The translations under genes were made by a program, and so were the position numbers. Below the pieces are notes generated by a model. That model saw only the letters and a list, made by a program, of their open reading frames with translations, was not told the DNA's origin and searched no databases. A stretch of DNA of 64,000 nucleotides, taken from Diospyros lotus. Taxonomy: Eukaryota; Streptophyta; Magnoliopsida; Ericales; Ebenaceae. Where the stretch lies: the NCBI RefSeq assembly GCF_014633365.1, contig NC_068341.1, positions 44,162,044-44,226,043 of the forward strand, given 5' to 3'. Of the stretch, positions 44,320 through 55,423 are shown one piece after another. The stretch's first letter is position 1, and each line of letters starts with the position of its first letter.

Positions 44320-44716
44320 ACCAGGCAATCCTTGCGAGTTCACGGTTCTCGGGATCTTTGAGGAATTCCTTGATTATATCCTGCAAGGTGCAATCAGAGG
44401 TCAGAAACATATGACACACACACACACAAAATTGGGGGTTTGTGGGGGGAGCCCTTCACCTCTCTGTTAGCCGCTTCAGTATTGGCGGCAACTGCAGCAT
44501 CAGCATCGATTATAGTGACACTACAGATGGAAATTAAACAAGAAGGGTTAACTCATAAAAATATAAATAATTAAAATACTGAAACCCTTTCTTTACTCTT
44601 GATCTTTCCTTGAAAAACACAAGGGATCTATACCCCTTTCCCTTAGCAGCTGACGATCCACCTTTGTCTCCCTTGGGCATGGCAGCCACCGACTTGTTCT
44701 TCTCAGCCTCTGACAT
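43789..44716 (-). CDS. small unknown protein with Cys-rich C-terminus
   Basis: I do not recognise this gene. Likely exons on the minus strand: 44716-44634 (MSEAEKNKSVAAMPKGDKGG...), 44520-44460 (VTIIDADAAVAANTEAANRE), 44380-44322 (DIIKEFLKDPENRELARIA), a small exon ending at 44133, 44027-43966 (SFGRDLKQVRDELAAAGKA) and 43852-43789 (YKPKCRCQCKCEAGKGSLSK, then TGA). The other borders are GT-AG with matching phases, so this is no chance ORF. The product is about 120 aa: a Lys/Ala/Gly-rich N-terminus, a charged helical middle and a CxCxCxC tail, with no signal peptide or membrane segment. The start of the small exon is unresolved. The frame giving LRKTIRLQ fits the protein but lacks an AG acceptor, and a (CT)n tract lies right behind the preceding donor. 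A TATATA at 44760-44765 supports the start. Confidence 0.55.
44283..44320. repeat. (GA)n microsatellite
   Basis: GAGAG repeat, read as CT on the gene strand, directly after the third exon of the small minus-strand gene. Length variation here could affect splicing of that intron. Confidence 0.7.
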
Positions 44717-44899
44717 GATTGAAAAGCTGTGTGAGAGAGAAGGAAGAACTGGGAGGGCATATATAGAGCAGATTGTTTTGATAGGTGGCAGCTTCACCTC
44801 ATGCATGCATGTAATAAATATGTAACTCCCTTCTGCTACCTTCCATCTCCTTCTCCACCAGCTGATAAACAAGAACACAGCTTTCATCGATTGCTTTTA

Positions 44900-47483
44900 A
44901 GCTGCATTGCCACATGCCGCCTTTGCATTCGAGTTTCAACCCAGTGTCAATCCCTACAAGTGATTTGAATCATTTATATATTTTGGGGTTTTGCTAACAA
45001 ACCCCACTGGCGACTGGATGAATTAAAAGCAGTGAGAGATGAATACAGCAAACCGGTGATAGATCCGGCGATGAATTGAATGCTAGAACCACAACCGCCC
45101 TTTCTACTACTGTTGAGGCTTTCCATTTACTCCTGTTTACTTGAATCATCGTATCAATTCTCTTCCTAATGAATCCAAATGCAATTACAATTACAACATT
45201 TTCTCAACTAATTAACCTGCACCCGTCGAGTACCTTTTTCTTCTTTTTCGCCCTGACGTTTATCCTTTTTCCCGAGTTTTTCTCTAATATTATTGTTTCA
45301 TATGAACAGTTTGATTTATTTGATTCTAACCCTATAGTAAGCGTGGAGGAAACTATTCCCCGTTTTGTTTTTTTGTTCGTTTTTGCTAAGGAAATACATT
45401 GAAAATAATTATCTAAACGGACATTGAAGCACATATATATAGAACTATTAGCCCACAAGTATTGAACTAGCTTAAGGGGAGTGTCAAAAAAAAAAACATT
45501 GTCACATCTTGTGGTTTGGGGAGGAGAATGATCAAAAAATGGAATGGGACCTTAATGGTAAACCATAGCCCTAAAAGATATGGAATCTAAGAAAAACATT
45601 TTAGAAAACAAAAAGTTTCATGGCGGAAAATAAAAAGAAAAGAGGGCAATTTTTAGACACTCTTATTCAAGTCGATGAGGAATACAATTAAACAAGATCG
45701 GTATCGAAACTGCTAGTAGTAAACATCAACCTAGAAGAAACTAGGTTGGAATGTCTCGAACTTAATATCTCCAGATGTTTAGTCGGTTAATATTGTTATG
45801 CATGTGGTAGGGTCATTTATATGAGATGAGAATGTATTGAAGAGATAAAGAGATTGATACCCCTTAAGTAGTCTCTTAGAGGATGCAAATATCCCATGCT
45901 TGACTCCGATCTCATCTCAACCATGCACTTCCCATGAAACAAAAGACATGGATGTCAACGTTGATAATGATAACAAGTTTTGCCCATAAATGTGGAGACA
46001 AAAAGTGCTGACAAAAAGTGCTTTGGTTGAACTGTTGAACTATGATTCCGACAAATTTATGTGCCCAACTAAAAATGAGGCAAGGAAGAACACCAATCAA
46101 ATCGGACAAATATAAGAAACCGTCAATGATGTCGCACTGAATGCAACATTTCAAATGCTTTGAACATTTCGAAGCAAAGTGAAGATGACAAAGATTATGA
46201 AGTGTGGTCATACAAGAAGACTTTGATATTTGGGGAGGTGAAAAGGGCACGATGAACTTAGTTCAAAAGAAATCAACAAGGAATGGGCACAAACTATGTG
46301 GTGATGGACCTAGAAATAATGGAATATAAGAAAATCCTTTTAGAAATTGATCGAGAAATTAATTGTGGAAATTGGAAGAAGCTGGGGTAGATTCTAAGCT
46401 TGCTTATTTGAGTGGATAAGGAATATATGATCAAAAGATGTTGGTATCAGAAGTGCTGGTATCAAAAATCAACCTAGAAGAAACAATGGACCAAATATCT
46501 CACTTTTTGCATCTCCTATATGGACATTTGGCCTGTTAATATTGTTATAAATGTGATAGAGTTACCCATAAATTAAATAGGAGAATATATTGAAGAGGTA
46601 GAAGGAGTGATGGCCCTTTAAGCGGTTTTTTATGGGCATTTTTTTTTCCTTATTACAAGCATTTATCACATCACATGGTATTGAAGAAAACATCCTTAAA
46701 TCAAATAAAACATCATTAATGCCTTCATCTCATAGTCTATTCTTTTTCTTTAACAAGTCAACAACTCAAATCTCAACAATAATAACCTTCAAAAGCATAA
46801 AGGCAACCAACCCAAGAATTAGAACATTCAAACCAAAGGTTAAATTAACAACATATTATCAATAGCATTGCATGGTTTTCATACTTTGGTGGGTTTTCGA
46901 GATCCTTTCGATGACCTATGTTTATTAAAGAGATAACTACATAATCCGATCAATTGCGTAAAGCCCACAATAACAAGACTGGAGAAAGTACATAGAAAAG
47001 ACAATTATTTTTTATTCTATTAGTATTCATCAAAAGATTTACAAGGATACATTGTTAAAAATATATATATTGTCGGACTACTTTTTGTTTACAATTTTTA
47101 AAATAAGTATAAAAGATATTCAAGAAATATATTATCCAACCTGCAACATTTATCAAAAAGAGCCGCATATACACCATTAAGATTGACATTATTAGACTAC
47201 ATTTGTTTATATTCCCCAAAAAGAGATTAGTAATGTTGATGTAACTTTGACATATCCTTTAAAAACAATTAATCACTACCCTTTTTCCATCTGTAAAATT
47301 CATTTTTTTCAAAAGTTTAGAGTGTTGAGAAGGTGACCCTTTGATATATTAATTTGGGTTTCCAAAACTAATACACTTGCTAGATATTAGTTTTATAGTA
47401 ATTTGATTTTTCCAGCAATGTCAATGTTAATCAAATATCAAATAGAAACTTCTTATAACATGTTGCACTTCTCTAAAGTCACC
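44900..47483. other. gene-poor region with a degenerate direct repeat
   Basis: No gene is supported. Two diverged direct repeats about 740 bp apart (45512-45865 and 46245-46620) share ATGGAAT(C/A)TAAGAAAA, AACCTAGAAGAAAC, GTTAATATTGTTAT and TATTGAAGAG. The second contains TTGGTATCAGAAG, which resembles the tRNA-Met primer-binding site of plant retrotransposons. They could be remains of an old LTR element. The 112-codon minus frame at 45912-46250 has no convincing product. Confidence 0.4.
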
Positions 47484-47486
47484 ATT

Positions 47487-47877
47487 CACTAACAAAAAAA
47501 ATAATTTTAAAAAACTAAATTTAGAGATGAAATTTACTTGATGGAAATAAATTTCGCCTCTAACAGAGACAAATTTTGAGACGAATTATCAAAATAATTG
47601 AAATTTTTTTTAAAGACAAAATTAGTGAGGGAAAAATTTCATCTTTGAATGTTTTTCGAATCAAAGATGAAATTAGAAATGGAATCTTTCCTATGAAGAC
47701 TTTTGGAATTAGAGGCGAAAAAAATTTCCATCTCTGAATTAGAATCAAAACAAAATTTCTATCTCTAGTTAGTTATTTCTAGGCCTTTTAGACATAGGTC
47801 GATTTTCATCTCTAAACCTTCAGAGACAGAATTTTTTTCATCTCCAAATCTGAATTTTTTTTTTTTTTTTTGTAGTA
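47487..47877. mobile_element. CACTA-like non-autonomous element
   Basis: A 391-bp block between ATT trinucleotides (47484-47486 and 47878-47880). The left end CACTAACAAAAAAAATAATT and the reverse complement of the right end, TACTACAAAAAAAAA, resemble the CACTACAAAAA termini of En/Spm elements. Internally the word AGAGATGAAA(T/A)TT and its reverse complement recur many times, like subterminal transposase-binding repeats. The last base of the right terminus deviates from the consensus (TAGTA instead of TAGTG). Confidence 0.6.
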
Positions 47878-47880
47878 ATT

Positions 47881-48960
47881 TTAGCATTCCCGTACACCTA
47901 GTTTTCAATTGTGCATTCAGCAATGCATAGATTACCATGTTGGAGCTTTAAAATGGTATGGCCACTAGTAAGGCTATTTTGATATTGAAAGATGCACAAC
48001 TGTGTTTATCAAAAAATAGAAGTATTTGTTGTTTGTTTGAATTCCAAATGTTTTATTTCTTGTAACTTAGGGGAATGTCTGTCTTCTTTCAATGAAAAAC
48101 AAAAGAAAGGACTCAACAAAACAGTTAAACTAAGTCATATATGATTAGAATAAACAATTGATCTCAATTCAATTTTATATTTCAAGAGTCCAAATCACCA
48201 CCAATATTAACTCAGTTATACAAGATTATTAATAAACCATTAACCTCGATTGGCTTAAAGAAGCCATCATGCACAGAGAACCTGATGAGGCACAGTCATG
48301 ATGCAAAGAAAAGAAGGAAAAGAAGAGGAAAGAAGCACTTGTACAGTAGAATGGAAGAGCAAAGTCATAAATAATGCAAAGTTACTAAATACAGTTAGTT
48401 GAAGGAAGGAACTCACCGATGCCTTGTTGCTTGGCAGGCATAACCCTATAAGCAAGCTCACTAATTAAAGAAGGTAGCAACCATGGTAGGTAGGTAGGAA
48501 AGTGTTATCATCATAAGACTGTGACTTACCCGTATCATCCTTTTGCCAAGATAGCCAATTAAGGGCATAGTCAAGCTATACTCTTTTATAGTTAATTTGG
48601 GTCTTAGATCTGCCGAATGCATGTCTCTCCAAATTTAGAGGTTTTATTTTATTCTTCTACCTTTTATTGCCTTCCTTCCATGCTTGAAGTTCTTTTTGAA
48701 TGTTTCCCATGTGTTATTTAACTAATTTATGTTAGTTCAATGATTTTTCATTGCGCCACATCATGTGCGCCCCTCTAATTTGTGTTGGTCCAATGATTTC
48801 TCATTGGACCATGTTACTTGTACCGATAGAATATGACAGATTCAATGACCGATTCAGACTTCATCCGATATGAACTTGATCATCGATCATCAAGTTGGGC
48901 TTCTTTCGCGAATGAAGACCGACTGAGCTTCATCTAGAGGTGACAACGGTAAGGCAATGA
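47881..48960. other. intergenic, no gene seen
   Basis: Mixed AT-rich DNA without supported features. Words such as TTTTCATTG(C/G)(G/A)CCA repeat at about 48745 and 48800, suggesting a small local duplication. Confidence 0.35.
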
Positions 48961-48964
48961 GGTG

Positions 48965-49100
48965 GTGCAGCGACGATCGGCATGAGGCATTGTGGCGAGG
49001 CGATGGCAAGATGCAACGGCAATCGCACGAGACACTGCAACGGGGTGACAGTAGGATGCAGCGGCAGTCACACGAGGCACTGCAACAGGGCGACGAAAGG
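48965..49100. repeat. 45-bp GC-rich minisatellite
   Basis: Units of about 45 bp run GATGCA(A/G)CGGCA(A/G)TC(G/A)CACGAG, then (A/G)CACTGCAAC(G/A)GGG(T/C)GACG. Two units are clear and one degenerate unit lies upstream. It stands out as GC-rich within AT-rich DNA. Frames on both strands are open only because of the repeat. Confidence 0.55.
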
Positions 49101-49199
49101 ATACATCAGTAGTCAACGAAACGATGAGGCGAGGCAGAGCTTGCTGAAAGCGACTATGGCAGAGGAGAGAGGAGGCGGGCAAGGGCAATGGTGGTGAAT

Positions 49200-52100
49200 C
49201 TGTAAATTGGGTGAGAGTATTTTTGTCATTAGGCACCTTTAGTCATTCTCTCAGTAACCCAATTATTTATACAAGTAACATTTTTTTTTATTTAATTTGG
49301 GTATAAGATCCACTCAATGCATGTCCCTGAATTTAAGAATTTTATTTATTCTTCTACCTTCTACCATCTACCATCTTCCTTTATTCTTCTGCCTTCTACC
49401 ATCTTCCACTACTTAAAACTTTTTCTTAAGCCCAAAAAAATGTAAAATAAATTTATTTTAATCCATTCAAATAAAACAAACACTAAAGCAACAATGTCAA
49501 ATATGACATATGGGTTTAAATAAGTATTCTTTTTAATGCTCTATTTTTCCTTATAAGAAGTCCTAGTTTTAAAATAAATTAAGAAAACTTTGTAGAGTTC
49601 TAATAAATATAAATTAGGAATGCAATTTGTATTAGGCACGTGCAAATTAAAAAATATATTTAAAAATAAAGGGTATTGTGGCTTGGTAGATGTTGTTGAT
49701 GGTAGCAAAAGAAGATATTTTTTCCTTTTAATTAAGGTTTTAATTGGTAACTAGGGTGATGGCCCTGTTTGGGCTGGAAGTATTGGGCCTAATTTTGTCC
49801 CTTGCTTGGGCCACTCTCTTGGTTGAATTGTTTTTTGGGTTTTATACCCTTGTTTGTATCGGGCTTTCTATATATTTTTGTTTTTTAACCCATTTCTTAT
49901 ATAACAGAGCTATTTTATCTTTTCAGAAATGTCCATATTAAGGATGGGCATTTGGCTAAATTACTTATATTAAATAGATTAAATTTATGTCAAAAATTAG
50001 ACCGAATCAACTGAATAAATACTTAAATTGAATAAATTGAAAAAAAATTATAAAAATAAAAGAATCCAAAAAAAATTGAAAAAACATAACTGATCAAAAA
50101 GACCAAAAAAATTGTAAAAAAAAAAAAACAAAACAAAACAAAAAACCAAACTATTGAATTAGAAGATCTTCTTTTCTTCTTTTCTTCTTTTCTTATGCTG
50201 AACTGTTGGTAAAAAACAACTTCGTTTCTGACATTTCAGTTAGTTCGATAATTTAATTTTTTTTTAATATAAAAATTAAATCAAACTAAAATAATTAAAA
50301 TTGTCAAACTTAAAAACAAAACTAAACTGATCTATAACTTAAATCGAATCGAACCAATAATTTTGACATATTCGATTTTATTATTTTAATTTAATCAAAA
50401 TATTACTCGCTCCTAGTCGAAACTAAAAAACACATGAATGTTAAAATTTATAATTTCATACTCACAATGAGAAATGAATCATCACATACAGTCACCTAAG
50501 TCACTGCTATAAATATTTTATCCTTAATTTTAGAAATACACACAATGATATTCTCATAATTATAATTTCTCTTTATGGAGAATGTTTCTCCTATTGGTAC
50601 CGATAACTTACAATACATCATTCATTTAAAACTTTTAATATTATAGATCATCACTTCTAGCTGGGTACAACCAAGAGCAAGCTAGCTGCTATGGAGAACA
50701 AAGAGAGTTTATAGCACCACGATATATTTTTTTTTTTATCATGAAAAATTTGAGGAGTCATGAGATCATAATTAACTTTTGATTTAGTTCGTCTTATTCT
50801 TTTTAAAATTCACGATTCATCTTCCTTTCAGGATGAATAAATAAGTAGCAAACAGAATCTCAGAAGCCTAACCCCTCAAATAAATACCATTATATGCACA
50901 ATTTCATATGAGTATAATCGAACTCACGACCTTACAGTATTCCAAACTCTCGAATGAGTGTTGCGGCCAGTTGTGTTACCTTGAGAAGTTAAAGGCTTGT
51001 AGGACCATGACATTCACATATGACTAAGTTGAATAAAAATAAATTGTTTGCTCTCATATTTTGTTTTTAAAATACTAACAACTCTTTACTTTTGCTCAAA
51101 AATCACTACCATCCTCTTTCTTCCTTTCCACCTAATTGAAAAGGCCTCCCTCTATGTGACCACCAATCGATTCTAACACCACGACATCTCCAACAACTAT
51201 GTATTGTAGTCTTTAAAGCATAGAAATGGCTAGAAAATGTTGTTTCTACATTTTTGAACCATTTCCTATTTTGAGAACGACTCAAAATGCTTTTCGAGTC
51301 GTTTTTGTAATTTGTGAAATGTTTCGAGACCATTTCGTAAATTACAAAAAATGGTCGAAAACAGGTTTCTAGCAACTGAAATCCTGAATCCCGAAGTTTT
51401 CTTCTTCTTCTTCTTCTTCTTCTTCTAGTTCTTTGTTTTCGAATCCTAAAGTTCCCTCTCTTAATTGTCAAATCTTGATGCTTTAGTGCTTTCTCACCAT
51501 TACTTTCGATCGTCCTTACTACTCTGGTGCTCCCTCATCGTTGTTGCTCCGGTGCTCCCGAAGTTTCCTCTCTCAGTCGCCATTGCTTGTTGCTCCCTTG
51601 CTTTCAGTCATTGATCCCTCGCTTTCGATCGCCGCAGCTTGCCTATCATTCTCTCGACCGATCGTTCCCCTCCCTCTCTTAATCGTCGCCTATGTTTCTA
51701 TAATTATCTTCCCTCTTGATTATAACGCAATAGCCTAAATAAAGATTACCTAAAAGAGGACCAAGGTGAGAAAATGAGCGTGTGTAAGAGAGAGAGATTT
51801 TCTGCTTGTTTTTGTTTTTATTTGATCTTTCACATACAAGTCTTTTCTTTTTCTACTCTATCAATTGGGTTGAAGAGATGTTTCTTTTATTATGTATATT
51901 ATACTTTCCTCTTCTCTCATTAGATTCATGGTGTTGGAAACTAATACTATTCCAATCAGAGAAACACTTAATAAAAAAGTTTTGAGTCCTAATTCTGGAA
52001 CTTCATTTATTGTTCCCCATCAATTATTTTGTACTTTGATAAACAGTTGTTTCTCTGTTTTTGTGTGATTAATCATAAGCAATTTCTATTTTAGGCTTAA

Positions 52101-52780
52101 GATTTATTGGGTTGAACAACATTTAATCTTATACTAAATCTTATATTTATTACTAAGTCATAATAATAAATAAGTCATGGTAATATATACTTATTACTAA
52201 GTCATGGTAAGGATAATAAAACTTTATAAATATTATTGATGGGTGTTTAAATGCATCGTGAATTTTATATTTATATTTATTTAAATATATTATGAAATTT
52301 ATGTTTATTATTTATGTTTGAACTATTTTTTATACTAAAAATTATATTTACAAAAAAAATTATATTTTTTTAATTTACATTTTACTTTGCATTTCTATTT
52401 CTTATATTTTTTAAAAAATATACCATTTTTTCATTTCTATTTCATATCAAAAATATTTTTTATTTTTCATTTCTATTTCCGTTTTGTAGCCACATCAACC
52501 ACCTAACTTCTTATGGGGGTCTAACACAATATTGGACTGTTTAATATAATATTATGCACCAATATCTATTAGCGACATTTTATGGAGTCGGATGCAATAA
52601 TATTACACTGTTTTTAGTTTTAATTAATTTTCGTTTTCTTGTTGACAGCTCGCAACAAAATCAAACGATCGATGTCTTCCATTTTCATTTTCGCAAGTAC
52701 AAATGAAAATTAATGTACTAAAATAAAAATAAAAAAAAAATAAAATGAAATTTTTTGATAGCATCAACCTATTATTAGCT
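49200..52780. other. intergenic, no supported gene
   Basis: AT-rich. Around 49950-50410 lies a TTCGGTT/AACCGAA-poor, degenerate MITE-like stretch with long A runs. A (CTT)n tract is at 51402-51426. Moderately GC-rich text at 51480-51740 is open on the plus strand without a recognisable product. I see no transposon ends that can be fixed. Confidence 0.35.
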
Positions 52781-52812
52781 ATCTATCCATCACCTCTAGA
52801 ACCCACCGACCA

Positions 52813-52846
52813 TTTCTTCTTCTTCTTCTTCTTCTTCTTCTTCTTC
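52813..52846. repeat. (CTT)n microsatellite
   Basis: TTC/CTT run located just 3' of the HIPP stop codon, within its 3' UTR or flank. Confidence 0.7.
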
Positions 52847-52873
52847 TTTCTTCTTGTTGATTGAGCTACGGGA

Positions 52874-53535
52874 TTACATGATGGAACAGGCATTTGGGTT
52901 GTCATCGCTGAACATGGAGGTGTAGGGATCCCCATATCTGGAGACGGTGCCGGTGGTGGGGTGTTCCACCATCCTGACATGGCCAGGCGGCGCCCTCTTG
53001 TCGTAGGCTTGGGCTGCGAATGGCTGAGCCACCAGGTTGTATGGAACGTAGGGCCACAGCTCGGCCCTCTTCCCCGTCGACTTGGCCTTCTTCAGCACCT
53101 TGCTTGCCTCTACATACCCACTCACCGTCACCTTCTGCTGCTTCCTGTTTATCTCTACGGATTCAACTCCTGCACACAGCAGCCCACCAATTTGTATTCT
53201 TTTTCTTTGTTAATTAATTAGGTAACTGCAACTGTAAAAGAATATAAAAAATTCATTGAACTCGCAACGGTTAGATTGTTCCTCTCTGATTGAAAGATCA
53301 AAAGTGAGGAAACCTCATACATTGGGATCGCAGAAAATGTGAAGAAATTTGAGAGAGAGAGAGAGAGAGCAAAATCACCGGTTAATGAAGATAGAGCTTT
53401 CTTGACCTTAAGCTCACAACCATCACAGTCCATCCTGACTTTGAGCTCCACAGTCTGCAATTGCTTCCTCTTCTTGTGTTTATGGCCGCTGCTCATCAGC
53501 TCAGAGATGTACCCCAAGGTGCCTGCAACCCCCAT
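52874..53535 (-). CDS. heavy metal-associated isoprenylated plant protein (HIPP)
   Basis: Small metallochaperone-type protein expected to bind transition metals and to be anchored by a prenyl group. Two exons, 53535-53379 and 53169-52874, with a GT-AG intron in phase 1 interrupting a Gly codon, the position I would expect for this family; 150 aa. The N-terminus MGVAGTLGYISELMSSGHKH is followed by KKRKQLQTVELKVRMDCDGC, whose CxxC is the HMA metal site (about residues 37-40). The HMA fold continues through VESVEINRKQQKVTVSGYVE. The middle has ELWPYVPYNLVAQPFAAQAY, typical of the HIPP20-26 clade. The end is FSDDNPNACSIM, a CaaX box for farnesylation. The gene appears intact. A Lys-rich stretch near residue 20 could aid membrane or nuclear targeting. 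Confidence 0.92.
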
Positions 53536-53667
53536 ATTTTCTATTTTGCGCAAATGGGTCCAAGAAAATGGTAGCTTTACTCTGTGAGAGATAGAGAGAA
53601 AGAGTGGAAAATGAGAGAAAAACCAAAGAGAAACAATACTGGGAACCAGAAGAGAGTATGGAGACCA

Positions 53668-53675
53668 TATTTATA
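53668..53675 (-). promoter_or_regulatory. putative TATA box of the HIPP gene
   Basis: Minus-strand TATAAATA in the context GGTTATAAATATGG, 133-140 bp upstream of the ATG. Good match to a plant TATA box at a plausible distance; inference from sequence only. Confidence 0.5.
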
Positions 53676-53679
53676 ACCA

Positions 53680-54699
53680 AAAGGTAGGGGTTATAAGAGA
53701 TTGAATACAGCACTCAAAAGGTGAATTTGCAAGAAGCTTCCCTCCAAGAATGAATTCCTTAATTCCTTTAACCTTTCCAACACAGAAGAAAAGTGAGTGA
53801 AAAGACTCTCCCAAAGTCTGCTATCTCCTAACCTTTCCTTTGCTTTCTCTCTATGTCCCGTGACTGTGATCTTTCTTTTGCAGAAGTCTACTTCTTATAT
53901 AGGCCTTTGTTTCTTCTCATTGCCTTAATTCAAACAGGGGGAAGGAAACTAAGGGTTGGCGGTGGCCCCCCAAAACATTAACATTTCAGAACAAACTAAT
54001 GCTTATCTCAAGAATCTGGTTCATTTTGCATGTTTAATTAATTTCTTTGAAGCTCCTAATCTTGGGATATGTTAACTTTTAAGAGAAACTTCAATGAATG
54101 CTTTGAGTGCAAGAAGAGAAAGAGAGAAAGGATGGGTTGGGGAAAATTAAACAAGTATGGTCAAAATCATTTACCTAATAAATGCATGCATATTGTATAC
54201 TCATTCAACCTTATTAGTGGTATTGGTAACTTAAAATATCTATTAAAGATATTGTTGCTTTTATTAGTCTTATTAAAGGAGTGGTTCATCTTACATATAT
54301 ATAAAAAAAATAAAAAAAAATTAAGTGATAGTTTATTAAATAACGTTTGACAATAACTACTTAAATTTTTATTTAAAGATTGTGACATAATTAATTTTTA
54401 TTTTTAAATAAAATATATAAAAAATATTTTATTAACAAAACTTTAGAAAAGTCACATTAAATAATTATATATTAGGAAAATAATGTCTGCATTTTAAATA
54501 TATTCGTATGTAATTTAACTTTTCCCAAAAAGAAAAACTTTGTTGGACGGTTGGTTGGCGCAAAGTGTTTTTGGGCTTGAATACATAGGCCCATTAAAGT
54601 GCAAAAGGACGTGTGAATTTTTGCCACGCTCCTGACTGGAGCGTGGACAACAATCATGGGCCTGGAAGGCCCATAATGGTATCAGTAGATTATTTTATG
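53680..54699. other. HIPP upstream region and spacer
   Basis: No further gene is supported. Pyrimidine-rich leader-like text at 53770-53900 grades into AT-rich DNA. Confidence 0.4.
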
Positions 54700-54707
54700 T
54701 GTCCAAT

Positions 54708-55415
54708 TAGGAGTGTTCACGGTTCGGTTTGATCGGTTTTTGACATTTTTAATACGCCAAACCGCTTGTACGGTTTTTTATCAAACCAAACCGCACGATC
54801 TGATTTGGTGAGCAAAAACCACACCGAACTGCACTGTATTTGTGGTGCAATTCGATGCGGTTTCCATGATTTGTTCAAAATATTCAAAATATTAATCCAC
54901 TCATTTTTGTAGTGCGATTTTCATAGTTTAATAAATTATTTCATCAATTATTTAATTCATTAATTTAAATAAATAAAATAATCTTTTATTTATACAATTT
55001 GCAAACAGATTGTTTTTACAAACTGTTTGTATAAAGAATCTGTTTGTAAACAGATTGTATAAGATTGTTTTTACAAACTGTATAAGATTGTTTGTAAAAA
55101 CAAACTGTATAACAAACAGTTATACAGTTTGTAATGTAAAACAGAACAGATTGTTTACAATCTGTTTACCAGATCTATTTTTCTGGTTCGAGAGTAAATT
55201 GTTTTATAAATTATTTTATAATTTTTTTATTATTACATTATATTTGGGTGGTTCGGTTTTAAACCAAACCGAGAAATCCTCAAACCGAAAACCGCACGGT
55301 TTGAGGATTTTTCAAACCGTGTCGGACCGCTCATCTTAAAAAATCACACGGTGCGGTGCGGTGCGGTTTGATTCGATCGGTTTCCACGATTTGTCGATTT
55401 TTTTGAACACCCCTG
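54708..55415. mobile_element. hAT-type MITE with palindromic core
   Basis: A 708-bp element flanked by the perfect 8-bp direct repeat TGTCCAAT (54700-54707 and 55416-55423). The ends are TAGGAGTGTTCA and, reverse complemented, CAGGGGTGTTCA. Subterminal regions are packed with AAACCG/CGGTTT and GCGGTGCGGT words in both orientations. The core (about 54995-55170) is a cluster of repeated and inverted CAAACTGT, AGATTGTTT and TAAACAGATTGT words that could fold into complex hairpins. No transposase. Confidence 0.75.
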
Positions 55416-55423
55416 TGTCCAAT

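Noticed and set aside
45912..46250. 112-aa minus frame
   Set aside because: I considered a PPR or retroelement origin but saw no repeat periodicity or motif.
51106..51738. 121-aa minus and 65-aa plus frames
   Set aside because: Include a (CTT)n-encoded Arg run and have no recognisable domain; no supporting splice or promoter context.
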